From Parasediminibacterium sp051861445 (GTDB lineage Bacteria > Bacteroidota > Bacteroidia > Chitinophagales > Chitinophagaceae): a stretch of DNA of 64,000 nucleotides. How positions within the stretch are numbered: position 1 is the first letter of the stretch; each line of letters starts with the position of its first letter. This document shows positions 44,867 through 53,673 of the stretch, piece after piece. The DNA lies in NCBI GenBank assembly GCA_051861445.1, contig JBHYCS010000003.1:1-64000 (forward strand). The letters run 5' to 3'. Below the pieces are notes generated by a model that saw only the letters and a program-made list of their open reading frames with translations, had not been told where the DNA came from and searched no databases. The position numbers and the translations under genes were made by a program.

Positions 44867-46972
44867 TTAGTTTAATTCAATATTTACAATTTGACCTTTT
44901 GCTATAGATTCTCCAGCATTGATAGATTGTGCAGCAACCTTTCCCTTTCCTTTTGCCAATACTTTAAGTCCAATTGTTTCACACATAACCACAACATCTT
45001 TCAAACCCATTCCTTTTAGCAAAGGCATTGTTTTGGTTTCAAAAGGCTTTGCAGTCATATTTGCTTTTGTAGCAGAACCGTTTACCGTTACCCAATCATC
45101 TACACTTCCTCCAACAGTGTATGGAATATTTAGCTTTTTAAATACATGTGCCACATCATCTTTAGCTACTATAGCAGTAAAAACACTGCTATCTTTTATG
45201 ACTTTTTTTAGTGCATCATTACTATGCTTTACATAATTGGTATACAATCTATTAGCTATTTCTTTAAATACAGGACCAGCAACCGTTGCTCCATAATGCA
45301 AAACAGCACCAGGCTTATTTCTAATTACAACCACAATTGTGTACTGTGGATTTTCTGCAGGAAAATATCCAGCAAAAGAAGTTTGATATACTTTATCAGC
45401 ATACGTTACTACACCATCAGCGACCAAAGATGTACCTGTTTTTCCAGCAACCTTATAAGGAGAATCTTTGAACAATTCTTTTGCTGTTCCATCTGTACAA
45501 ACACCTTCTAAACAAAGCTTTACTTTTTGCAACGTTTGCTTACTACAAATTTGGTTATCAATTATTGTAGGTTCTTGCTGCTTGATAATGATACCTTCTT
45601 CTTTTACAGCATTTAATAAATATGGACGAACCATTGATCCATTGTTAGCAATTGCATTATATAAAACCGCTGTTTGCAAAGGCGTAACAGTAATGTTATA
45701 ACCAAACGACATCCATGGCAATGTGGTAGCACTCCAATATTTTGTGCCAGGCTTATGAATCACTGCTTTTCTTTCACCAGTAATATCAATGCCTGTTAAA
45801 GTATCTAATCTTAATTTTTTTAAATGTCGAATAAACTGACTAGGAGCTGAACCATAATTAGCACTTGCCAATTTTGCCATACCTACATTGCTACTTAACT
45901 CAAAAGCTTGTTTTACAGTTACATCTCTTCTACCATGTTGCTCACTATCAAAAACTGTTCTTCCAGCAATTTGCCAAGTACCTCCTTCTAAATTTACAAG
46001 TGTATTTAAGTTAATTTTTTTATCTTCTAACAAAGCAATCATGGTTGCCAATTTAAAAGTAGAACCAGGTTCTGATGGACTAATTGCATAATTAAAATCT
46101 TCAGAATAAACGCCACTTGGTCTTCTACCTAAATTGGCAATTGCTTTTATTTTACCGGTTTTTGTTTCCATTACAATTGCACATCCATTCACAGCTTCAT
46201 TTTGAACCATCATCTTCATCAACGCATTTTCAGTAACCTCTTGAATAAATACATCTAACGTAGTAACGATGTCTTTTCCATTTTCTGGCTCAACCTGAAA
46301 ATCATCCACAGGTACACTTACTCCACCAGCAATGTATCTTACCAAACGCTTACCTGTTGTACCTTTTAGTAAAGTATCGTATGTTTTTTCTAATCCTATT
46401 TTTTGGGCATTTTCTCTATCTAAACCAATAGTTCTGTAAGCCAAAACTTTGTATGGATTTAAACGAATGGTTTTATCTTCTGTTATAAAACCACTTTTAT
46501 TTCTTCCCAAACGCACCAATGGGAATGTTTTTAACGATTGATATGAACGATAAGAAATATTTTTTTGCAACAACAAGTATCTATCCTTTTTCCTATAACC
46601 TTGCTCTAACATTTTTTTATAAGCAGATGCAGATTTGTCTTTAAACAAAGCGGCTAAACAAACACTTAAACTATCTACATTTTCTCTAAATCTTGCACCA
46701 CTTTTTTCCCTCAATCCATCGGCAGCAAAATCTATATACACATCAAATTGAGGAATACTTGTACTCAACATTTGCCCATCTTCACTGTAAATAGTACCTC
46801 TTTCTGCCTCTATTTCCTCAATACGTTGGTGTAAACTATCGCTCATATTTCTCAGCACTTCGCCTTGAAACTGTTGTATATAAACGGCTTTACCAAATAT
46901 GGCTATACACACTACTACCATTAATATGTAGCAGAGATATACTCTCCATAATATGTCTTTTTTTACTTCCAT
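44867..46972 (-). CDS. ftsI: Septal transpeptidase FtsI (PBP3) with PASTA domain
   Basis: 701 residues. One N-terminal membrane helix (about 11-31), a pedestal domain, then the transpeptidase domain with the catalytic S304-T-F-K307 motif, SSNVG, and KTG in AGKTGTSLVADG. A C-terminal PASTA domain (about 635-701, PLLKGMGLKDVVVMCETIGLKV) is normal for Bacteroidota and absent from E. coli FtsI. It cross-links septal peptidoglycan with FtsW. It lies 19 bp after ftsL. Confidence 0.94.
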   Translation of the reverse strand: MEVKKDILWRVYLCYILMVVVCIAIFGKAVYIQQFQGEVLRNMSDSLHQRIEEIEAERGTIYSEDGQMLSTSIPQFDVYIDFAADGLREKSGARFRENVDSLSVCLAALFKDKSASAYKKMLEQGYRKKDRYLLLQKNISYRSYQSLKTFPLVRLGRNKSGFITEDKTIRLNPYKVLAYRTIGLDRENAQKIGLEKTYDTLLKGTTGKRLVRYIAGGVSVPVDDFQVEPENGKDIVTTLDVFIQEVTENALMKMMVQNEAVNGCAIVMETKTGKIKAIANLGRRPSGVYSEDFNYAISPSEPGSTFKLATMIALLEDKKINLNTLVNLEGGTWQIAGRTVFDSEQHGRRDVTVKQAFELSSNVGMAKLASANYGSAPSQFIRHLKKLRLDTLTGIDITGERKAVIHKPGTKYWSATTLPWMSFGYNITVTPLQTAVLYNAIANNGSMVRPYLLNAVKEEGIIIKQQEPTIIDNQICSKQTLQKVKLCLEGVCTDGTAKELFKDSPYKVAGKTGTSLVADGVVTYADKVYQTSFAGYFPAENPQYTIVVVIRNKPGAVLHYGATVAGPVFKEIANRLYTNYVKHSNDALKKVIKDSSVFTAIVAKDDVAHVFKKLNIPYTVGGSVDDWVTVNGSATKANMTAKPFETKTMPLLKGMGLKDVVVMCETIGLKVLAKGKGKVAAQSINAGESIAKGQIVNIELN

Positions 46973-46991
46973 TTATATTATAATCATCCAA

Positions 46992-47342
46992 TTATTTACC
47001 ATTATCAGCTCCTAAACGTATAGGAACTTCTTTACTAATTTTCAATCCCAACGGTTCGGCAGCTTTTAAAATTTGAGCCTCTTCGCTTCTAAACATCACT
47101 TCACTTTTTAAGGTTTTATACTCAAATTGTAAGTCTTTCAACTTTCGCTGTGTACTGTTTATTTGATAAATGGTTTTATCTGCCATATGCCCATTTGCTA
47201 TGTACACCACCACTAAAACCGACAAAAACAAAAAGAACTGTATATTTTTAGTAATCCATTGACCACTAATTAAATTGCCACCAAAGGCCTTTAACCCTGT
47301 AGCAGTTTTATTATTTTTATTATGTTGATTATTCTCTTGCAA
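46992..47342 (-). CDS. ftsL: FtsL-like divisome protein
   Basis: 116 residues: an Asn/Lys-rich cytoplasmic start, one membrane helix (about 35-50, IQFFLFLSVLVVVYIA) and a short periplasmic coiled coil (QINSTQRKLKDLQFEYKTLKSEVM). Topology and the place between rsmH and ftsI identify it as the FtsL equivalent; sequence identity in this family is always low. There is no ATG in the possible start region: between the rsmH stop (47355-47357) and the helix only TTG at 47342 and ATT at 47348 fit, so TTG is taken. Confidence 0.82.
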   Translation of the reverse strand: MQENNQHNKNNKTATGLKAFGGNLISGQWITKNIQFFLFLSVLVVVYIANGHMADKTIYQINSTQRKLKDLQFEYKTLKSEVMFRSEEAQILKAAEPLGLKISKEVPIRLGADNGK

Positions 47343-47354
47343 TTCAATTGTTGT

Positions 47355-48299
47355 TTAAACTTTTTCAGCCACCCTTAGTTTGGCACTTCTACTTCTACTA
47401 TTTCTTTTTAACTCTTGACTTGTTGCTGTTATTGGTTTTTTTGAAATCACCTGCCAGTTTATTTGTTTTTCATGCTGCACAAATGGATTATCATCTTCAT
47501 TACTTTCAAAGTTTCCCTGCTTAAAAAACTGTTTTACGCACCTATCTTCTAATGAATGAAACGTAATAATTGCAACCCTTCCACCTGGCCTCACCACTTC
47601 ATTTAATTGTAATAACATTTCTTTCAAAGCTTCTATCTCTGCATTTACCTCAATTCTCAATGCTTGAAATACCTGAGCTAAATATTTATTTGGATTACCT
47701 TTTACAACAGCACTAATCATTGCCTTAAACTGCAAAATGGTTTGCACTTGCATTTGTTTTCTTGCTGAAACAATATGTTTGGCTAATGTTTTCGAATTGG
47801 TTACCTCACCAAATTGTTCGAATATTCTATGCAAATCGACCTCTGAATATGTGGCAATAACATCAGCAGCAGTATTTGTTTGACGCTGATCCATACGCAT
47901 ATCAAATGGGCCATCGAATCGAATTGAAAAACCTCTTTCACCTTCATCGAATTGATGACTACTTACGCCTAAATCAGCCAATACACCATGCACTTGTGTT
48001 ATTTTATGCAACTTTAAAAAACGCTGCAAATGCCTAAAATTGTGTGGCACAAACAACACTCTTTTATCATTATCGGGTATATTTTTAATTGCATCTGCAT
48101 CTTGATCAAAAGCAATTAATTTGCCCGATTTACCTAGCTTACTTAAAATACCTTTACTATGGCCACCACCACCAAAAGTGCAATCGACATATATTCCATC
48201 TTCTTGAATATTCAATGCATCTATCGATTCCTGAAACAAAACAGGAACATGATAATCTGACGAAAAATCTTGAATAGATGCTTCTGAATTCACATTCAT
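47355..48299 (-). CDS. rsmH: 16S rRNA (cytosine-1402-N4)-methyltransferase
   Basis: 314 residues from the ATG at 48299; the upstream in-frame part to 48317 begins with TTG. Methylates C1402 of 16S rRNA using S-adenosylmethionine. Motifs: YHVPVLFQESIDAL, YVDCTFGGGGHSKGIL, GVLADLGVSSHQFDEGERGFSIRFDGPFDMRMD, and AIITFHSLEDRCVKQFF. Located between mraZ and ftsL as in most bacteria. Confidence 0.96.
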   Translation of the reverse strand: MNVNSEASIQDFSSDYHVPVLFQESIDALNIQEDGIYVDCTFGGGGHSKGILSKLGKSGKLIAFDQDADAIKNIPDNDKRVLFVPHNFRHLQRFLKLHKITQVHGVLADLGVSSHQFDEGERGFSIRFDGPFDMRMDQRQTNTAADVIATYSEVDLHRIFEQFGEVTNSKTLAKHIVSARKQMQVQTILQFKAMISAVVKGNPNKYLAQVFQALRIEVNAEIEALKEMLLQLNEVVRPGGRVAIITFHSLEDRCVKQFFKQGNFESNEDDNPFVQHEKQINWQVISKKPITATSQELKRNSRSRSAKLRVAEKV

Positions 48300-48324
48300 T
48301 CTTTTAAGAATAATCAATACAATT

Positions 48325-48771
48325 TTATATACCTGTCATCACCTCTTTTGCTAGATTACTAAACTCATCTGACGAAATGTTTTCAAAGAGCTGTTTGTAT
48401 TTAACTGCATTCCAAATTTCAAATTTGTCTAACGAGGCTGCTATTACTGCGTCTTTTTCAATACCTGCATATTCTTTAAATGTGGTTGACAGCAATAACC
48501 TTCCTGCCGTATCTAATTCAACTTGTGTAGCTCCACCCAAAAACTGACGCGTAAACTGTCTTACTTTTGGATCGAATTGATTGAGTTGACTAAACTTTTC
48601 AATTACTTTTTCCCAAGTTTGAATTGGATAAAGGGTAATACTGTTTTCGAAACCCCTAGCGATTACGAAACGTGTTTCCCCTTCTGGCAACTGTTTTTTC
48701 AGTGCACCAGGCAACAGAAAACGACCCTTTGGGTCTACTGTAACCTCGTATTCGCCATGAAATCCAGTCAT
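48325..48771 (-). CDS. mraZ: Transcriptional regulator MraZ
   Basis: 148 residues made of two SpoVT/AbrB-like halves. The conserved pairs are seen: VDPKGRFLLPGALKKQL in the N-half and LDTAGRLLLSTTFKEYAG in the C-half. MraZ is a DNA-binding protein that controls its own operon, the division and cell-wall cluster. It is the first gene of the cluster, and an array of 10-bp-phased repeats begins 23 bp upstream of its ATG. Confidence 0.95.
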   Translation of the reverse strand: MTGFHGEYEVTVDPKGRFLLPGALKKQLPEGETRFVIARGFENSITLYPIQTWEKVIEKFSQLNQFDPKVRQFTRQFLGGATQVELDTAGRLLLSTTFKEYAGIEKDAVIAASLDKFEIWNAVKYKQLFENISSDEFSNLAKEVMTGI

Positions 48772-48794
48772 TTGAGAAGATTAATAATTAAAAT

Positions 48795-48841
48795 TGACAT
48801 TTATTGACACAAAATAACACTTTTTCCCACTTTTAATCCCA
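48795..48841 (-). promoter_or_regulatory. Candidate MraZ operator: five phased direct repeats
   Basis: Read towards mraZ, the units are TGGGATTAAAAG (starting at 48841), TGGGAAAAAG (48829), TGTTATTTTG (48819), TGTCAATAAA (48809) and TGTCA (48799). The last three steps are exactly 10 bp, the first is 12. E. coli MraZ binds TGGGN repeats with a 5-nt spacer, and the mollicute MraZ box is AAAGTG-like with the same phase; AAAGTGGG and AAAGTGTT both occur here. The position directly before mraZ fits autoregulation. Confidence 0.6.
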
Positions 48842-48858
48842 TTTTTGAATGTTTGTAT

Positions 48859-48867
48859 TTATCCACA
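48859..48867 (+). promoter_or_regulatory. Perfect DnaA-box sequence
   Basis: TTATCCACA matches the strongest E. coli-type DnaA box. It lies between the two repeat arrays of the mraZ-queA intergenic region. One box alone may be chance. Confidence 0.4.
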
Positions 48868-48939
48868 ACATTTTTTGGTCTACAATCCTTTACTGTATTG
48901 CATTACAGCCAACAAATAATGTTTAATGCAAATACAATC

Positions 48940-48980
48940 TGTGAATAGACTGTGAATAAGTGTGAATTACTGTGATTTAG
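48940..48980 (+). promoter_or_regulatory. Second phased direct-repeat array upstream of queA
   Basis: Four units: TGTGAATAGAC (48940), TGTGAATAAG (48951), TGTGAATTAC (48961) and TGTGATTTAG (48971), with steps of 11, 10 and 10 bp. The second unit is the reverse complement of TTATTCACA, a DnaA-box form; the others are near matches. It may bind DnaA, MraZ or another regulator. The rest of this 314-bp gene-free region (48772-49085) is A-rich, especially 49000-49085; I see no RNA gene in it. Confidence 0.5.
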
Positions 48981-49085
48981 CAAGGGTTACAGCTTAGAGA
49001 GAATGGCAAAAACAAGAAAAAAAACACGGACATATATAAAATAATAATTGCACGTAAAAAATAAAAAGAAGAAAATTAATCAAAT

Positions 49086-50318
49086 ATGCATCCTAAAAAT
49101 TTATCCATAACTGACTTCGATTACACACTTAACGAAGAAAAAATTGCCAAATATCCTTTAGAAAAAAGAGATGAAAGCAAACTGCTGATTTACCAAAATG
49201 GCACTATTTCTGAAAATATTTATGCAAACTTAGCAGACGAATTACCTACAAACAGTTTATTAGTATTTAACAATACAAAAGTGGTAGAAGCAAGATTGTT
49301 GTTTACAAAAGCAACGGGTGGAAATATTGAAATTTTTTGCCTTGAGCCACATGAACAATATGCGGATATTACCACTGCAATGTTACAAAAACAGGTTGTT
49401 TGGTGGAAATGCTTGGTTGGTGGAGCTAAAAAATGGAAAGATGAATTGTTGGAAAAAAAAATGGATGATTCGCTGGTATTAACTGCTAAAAAAATAGCTC
49501 AAGAAAGCGATTATTTTGTGATTGAAATTCGATGGAATAACAACGATTTATGTTTTGCTGAAGTATTACACAGTGCTGGTTTAATTCCATTACCACCCTA
49601 TTTAAACAGGGCAGCTGAGGAAAAAGATAAAGCATCATATCAAACTATTTATGCTAAAAACGATGGAAGTGTAGCCGCACCTACTGCTGGCTTGCATTTT
49701 ACAAATACTGTTTTTGAAAAATTACAACTGAAAAATATACAGCAGTGTTTTGTTACGCTACATGTTGGTGCCGGTACATTTAAACCGGTGAAAGCTGCAA
49801 CAATGAATGAACATGAAATGCATGCAGAATTTATTGATGTAAACATGGTACAAATACAAGAATTATTACATCAACAAAAAGCACCTACTATTGCCGTTGG
49901 AACAACATCGTTAAGAACAATTGAAACCCTATATTGGATGGGTGTAAAACTGATTTATTTAAACAAATCGTATGATGAGATTGAAATAGATGAACTAATG
50001 ATTTTTCAATGGGATGCTTACGAATTGCCTCAAAACATACATAAACAAATAGCTCTACAAGAACTTTGCAAATGGATGCAAACAAAACATTTGAGTAGAA
50101 TTGTTACTAAAACACAAATTATTATTGCACCAAGCTATTTGTTAAGAGTAGCAGATGGAATCATTACCAATTTTCATCAACCAAAATCTACTTTGCTTTT
50201 ATTAATCGCTGCAATTATTGACGACGATTGGAAAATGGTTTATCAGTATGCGTTACAAAATAATTACCGTTTTTTAAGCTACGGTGATGGTAGCTTATTG
50301 TGGAAAAAAACAGTTTAA
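49086..50318 (+). CDS. queA: S-adenosylmethionine:tRNA ribosyltransferase-isomerase
   Basis: 410 residues, somewhat longer than the usual 340-360, as often seen in Bacteroidota. It transfers and isomerises the ribose of S-adenosylmethionine onto preQ1 in tRNA, making epoxyqueuosine. Motifs: the N-terminal DFDYTLNEEKIAKYPLEKRDESKLL, LLVFNNTKVVEARL, GSVAAPTAGLHFT, LHVGAGTFKPV, VGTTSLRTIE, and the C-terminal ITNFHQPKSTLLLLIAA. It is divergent from mraZ. Confidence 0.94.
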   Translation: MHPKNLSITDFDYTLNEEKIAKYPLEKRDESKLLIYQNGTISENIYANLADELPTNSLLVFNNTKVVEARLLFTKATGGNIEIFCLEPHEQYADITTAMLQKQVVWWKCLVGGAKKWKDELLEKKMDDSLVLTAKKIAQESDYFVIEIRWNNNDLCFAEVLHSAGLIPLPPYLNRAAEEKDKASYQTIYAKNDGSVAAPTAGLHFTNTVFEKLQLKNIQQCFVTLHVGAGTFKPVKAATMNEHEMHAEFIDVNMVQIQELLHQQKAPTIAVGTTSLRTIETLYWMGVKLIYLNKSYDEIEIDELMIFQWDAYELPQNIHKQIALQELCKWMQTKHLSRIVTKTQIIIAPSYLLRVADGIITNFHQPKSTLLLLIAAIIDDDWKMVYQYALQNNYRFLSYGDGSLLWKKTV

Positions 50319-50325
50319 GTATAGT

Positions 50326-51669
50326 TTAACTATTTTCTGCACTAAAATCACCAAAAGGTACTTCTACAGTAAAAGAGGTACCTTTTCCTATTGTACTATC
50401 TACTTTTATTTTGCCTTTATGTGCATCAATAACTGTTTTTACATAACTCATGCCTAATCCAAAACCTTTGATGTTGTGTACATTTCCTGTGTGAGCTCTA
50501 TAAAACTTCTCAAAAATTCGTTTTACAGATTCTTTATTCATGCCAATACCATTGTCTTGTACATTTAATACAAAATATTTTTTTGTGCTATGTGTAGTAA
50601 TTTTTATCAGCACATTATCGTTGCTATATTTAACGGCATTGTCAATTAAGTTTGAAACCAAATTGGTAAAATGTACTTCATCTGCCATTACTTTATCGTT
50701 TTTGGCATTCAACATTAAATTCACCTGACCATTTTTATCATCCAATTGTAAGGCAAAATTATCAAGCGTTTGTTGAATTAATTCATGCATGGATAAAGGT
50801 TTCAGATGCAATTGCAATTCTTGTTTTTCTAATAAAGCAGCTTGTAAAATAGTTTCTACATGCTTATTCATACGTTTATTTTCTTCCTTAATAATACCAG
50901 TAAAATAGGCAAGCTTTTCTTTATCGTTTTGTACTTTTTCGTTTCTTACAGCGTCTACAGCAAGCGAAATAGTAGCCAAAGGTGTTTTAAACTCATGGGT
51001 CATATTATTAATGAAATCGCTTTTAATTTCACTTAATTTTTTTTGATTGAATAAGGTACGAAGCGTTACATAAAAAGCTGCAATAATTACAAGCATAAAT
51101 AATGCTGCACCTGCAATTACCCATCGTAAAGAACCCCAAACTTGATTTTTAAAATCTGGAAAAACAACAACTAAATGTTCTAATGGTCCCAATCCTTCTA
51201 AATCGCTTGCACTTTCAGGAACAATAGAAATAATAAAGCGTCGATTATTTATGGTGTCTTCATTTTCTCGTTCAAAATTTGCTGTATTCATTTCTACATC
51301 AAAATTTTCGTTGATAATCGAAAATTCGAAATGAATATTTTGCAATTTTTCTTCTGCAAAAGCTTTTTGTAATCGATTATGAATATCTTCTAAAGTGTAC
51401 CTTTCAATCACTGTAGGAGGATTGATAAACATAGGTAAACTATTTCTAAACCGTGTAAATGGATTTCTTCGTTGCAATTTAATAATAGGTGCATTGCTCA
51501 TGCCTTTTGCTATATCTGTAGCAACGCTTGCACTTGCTTTATACACTTTATTTTCTAGCTGCGATTTATGCAATACCAACAAATTGTTTAGCCAAGAAAT
51601 CTGTAATAGAATTAAGCCTAACAATGAGAGGGTAATTAAAATAACAATAAGGGGTAAAGTTTTCTTCAT
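50326..51669 (-). CDS. Sensor histidine kinase
   Basis: 447 residues from the ATG at 51669 (MKKTLPLIVIL). Membrane helices at about 5-27 and 183-205 enclose a periplasmic sensor of about 155 residues. HisKA has H225 in MTHEFKTPLATISLA; HATPase shows NLIDNAVKYS, the G1 box VQDNGIGMN and the G2 box GFGLGMSYV, all intact. No response regulator is adjacent, so its partner is encoded elsewhere. The gene converges with queA, 7 bp between the stops. Confidence 0.92.
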   Translation of the reverse strand: MKKTLPLIVILITLSLLGLILLQISWLNNLLVLHKSQLENKVYKASASVATDIAKGMSNAPIIKLQRRNPFTRFRNSLPMFINPPTVIERYTLEDIHNRLQKAFAEEKLQNIHFEFSIINENFDVEMNTANFERENEDTINNRRFIISIVPESASDLEGLGPLEHLVVVFPDFKNQVWGSLRWVIAGAALFMLVIIAAFYVTLRTLFNQKKLSEIKSDFINNMTHEFKTPLATISLAVDAVRNEKVQNDKEKLAYFTGIIKEENKRMNKHVETILQAALLEKQELQLHLKPLSMHELIQQTLDNFALQLDDKNGQVNLMLNAKNDKVMADEVHFTNLVSNLIDNAVKYSNDNVLIKITTHSTKKYFVLNVQDNGIGMNKESVKRIFEKFYRAHTGNVHNIKGFGLGMSYVKTVIDAHKGKIKVDSTIGKGTSFTVEVPFGDFSAENS

Positions 51670-51783
51670 CCTAACAAATATAACTACTACTAACATTTAT
51701 GCAAAAGGCTTGTAAAGGTTTTTAGCAGCACTTTAACTGAAAAAAACAATAAGTTTTTTGAAAAAAATCTTTAATTTTCTTTC

Positions 51784-52335
51784 ATGGAACAATTAATTAC
51801 TGCTGGTAGTTTGCTTTTGTCAGATCCCTTTTTAAAAGATCCCAATTTTATACGAACTGCTGTTTTAGTTTGTGAACACGATAAAAATGGCAGTTTTGGT
51901 TTTGTAGTAAATAAGCTTTCTGAATATACGTTAGGCAGTTTGTTACCTGCTGTTGAAAACAGTACTTTTCCTATATATATTGGTGGTCCTGTACAAACGG
52001 ATACGCTTCATTTTATACATTCTTTACCAGAAGAAATTGGCGGTTTTGAAGTTGAAAAAGGACTTTTTTGGGGTGGGAATTTTGAAGTAGTACTCAATCT
52101 GATTCAGCAAGAATTAATTTCTGAAAATGACATCAAATTTTTTTTAGGTTACAGTGGTTGGGGAAGCAAACAATTAGATGATGAAATAACCGAAAAAAGT
52201 TGGATTGTTAGCACTGCCAATAAGCGTCTTATTTTAGAAACAACTGCAGATAACATTTGGAAAAATGCTTTAAAAAATATGGATGGTGAATACGCTTTAA
52301 TGACAAATTATCCATTAGATCCACAGTTGAACTAG
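51784..52335 (+). CDS. YqgE/AlgH family protein
   Basis: 183 residues of the YqgE/AlgH (DUF179) family: GSLLLSDPFLKDPNFIRTAVLVCEHDKNGSFGFVVNK at the start, IGGPVQTDTLHFIH in the middle, and FFLGYSGWGSKQLDDEI near residue 120. Function is not established; AlgH relatives affect transcription of envelope genes in other bacteria. It is soluble and a single-gene unit. Confidence 0.92.
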   Translation: MEQLITAGSLLLSDPFLKDPNFIRTAVLVCEHDKNGSFGFVVNKLSEYTLGSLLPAVENSTFPIYIGGPVQTDTLHFIHSLPEEIGGFEVEKGLFWGGNFEVVLNLIQQELISENDIKFFLGYSGWGSKQLDDEITEKSWIVSTANKRLILETTADNIWKNALKNMDGEYALMTNYPLDPQLN

Positions 52336-52370
52336 TCAATTAATTCAAAACGCTGTTCGATTTTTTTTGA

Positions 52371-53498
52371 TTACTGAACACTCATCATTTTTAAACATGA
52401 TGGGCTTGGAACATCGATTATTTGATTGGTAAAATATAGCAATCCTGTTTGAGCATTTCTTTTAAATACAACAATGTTATCTGATTTTTGATTGGCTACT
52501 AATAAATAATTTCCTGTAGGATCAATCATAAAATTTCGAGGTATTTTTCCCATTGTAGATTGTAAGGCTACCAATTTTAATAGTGCAGATTTTTTATCTA
52601 CAGAAAAAATACCAATATTATTTTCGTTACCTCTATTGCTTACATACAAAAATTTTCCGTCAGGAGAATAATGAATATCGGCACTTCCTTTATCAAGTTT
52701 ATTGGTAGAATCTGTACTAATTGTTTGCAAAAGCACTGGCTTAGTTGATGCGTAATCAAACACATCAATCGTACCATTTAATTCATTTACAACACTCATT
52801 ATTTTTTTTGTTGGGTGAAAAGCAATATGTCTTGGTCCATTACCTAGTTTAGATTGAATGATAGAATCTGTTGTAATTTCTAAAGGCGAATGTTTAGCAC
52901 TTGAAACAAACTTGTATTGATGTATTTTGTCAGTTCCTAAATCGGTTGTAAATACTCTTTTTTCGTCTGGAGAAAGAACAATGGTATGTGCATGTGGTTC
53001 TTTTTGTCGTTGCAGATTAATACTTTTTCCACCATATTGTTCTACTTGCTGTAAAGTATCAATAGCTCCGTTTGATTGTAAAGAAAGTACAGAAATACTT
53101 CCACTTGTATAATTAGCTGCAAAAAGCCATTTATTTGCTCTATCTACAGACACATAACATGGACCACTTCCTCCTATAAATTGTTGATTAATAATTTGTA
53201 GTGTTCCAGTTTTTTTATCAAAAGCAAATGCAGTAGCCTTCCCTGCACGTTTACCACCACTTTCATTAATGGAGTAAACAAACCTTTCATTTTTACTAAT
53301 CGCTAAATAAGAAGGATTGTCGATTTTGGATGTACTTACTAATGTAGTTGTTGCAGCATTTGCATTAAATTTATATACATATACGCCCTCACTTTTACCA
53401 GTAGTATAAGTACCTACAAATAAATAAAACTCTTTTGTTTGGGCTTTTAAAAAGCAACTAGCAACAACAATGTTTAGGGCAAGTAACAACAATCGCAT
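52371..53498 (-). CDS. Exported lactonase-family beta-propeller protein
   Basis: 375 residues. A signal peptide (about 1-19, ending in FLKAQ) is followed by a seven-bladed propeller of the 6-phosphogluconolactonase (Pgl/YbhE) family: LFVGTYTTGKSEGVYVYKF, GSGPCYVSVDRANKWLFAANYTSGSISV, EPHAHTIVLSPDEKRVFTTDLGTDKIHQY, GNGPRHIAFHPTKK. Because it has a signal peptide, a role in the cytoplasmic pentose phosphate route is doubtful; the substrate may be an extracytoplasmic lactone. Confidence 0.88.
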   Translation of the reverse strand: MRLLLLALNIVVASCFLKAQTKEFYLFVGTYTTGKSEGVYVYKFNANAATTTLVSTSKIDNPSYLAISKNERFVYSINESGGKRAGKATAFAFDKKTGTLQIINQQFIGGSGPCYVSVDRANKWLFAANYTSGSISVLSLQSNGAIDTLQQVEQYGGKSINLQRQKEPHAHTIVLSPDEKRVFTTDLGTDKIHQYKFVSSAKHSPLEITTDSIIQSKLGNGPRHIAFHPTKKIMSVVNELNGTIDVFDYASTKPVLLQTISTDSTNKLDKGSADIHYSPDGKFLYVSNRGNENNIGIFSVDKKSALLKLVALQSTMGKIPRNFMIDPTGNYLLVANQKSDNIVVFKRNAQTGLLYFTNQIIDVPSPSCLKMMSVQ

Positions 53499-53595
53499 GT
53501 GTCAAATATTTAGTAAAGCAAGATAAGTTGGTTTAAAGATATGTGCCAAAAAATATGGTTGCTACAAAAATGTTTCGTTTTAAAAACATGATAAA

Positions 53596-53612
53596 CATCA
53601 TATTTCATGATG
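53596..53612. promoter_or_regulatory. Operator-like palindrome upstream of the YceI gene
   Basis: CATCAT, 5 nt, ATGATG, itself framed by TGATAA (53589-53594) and TTATCA (53617-53622). It lies midway between the divergent lactonase and YceI genes and could bind a dimeric regulator of either. No regulator gene is adjacent. Confidence 0.3.
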
Positions 53613-53673
53613 ACGATTATCAAGTTTAATTGTATGTCTTAACTCTACTTTTACATCATCAAATAAAACGATT

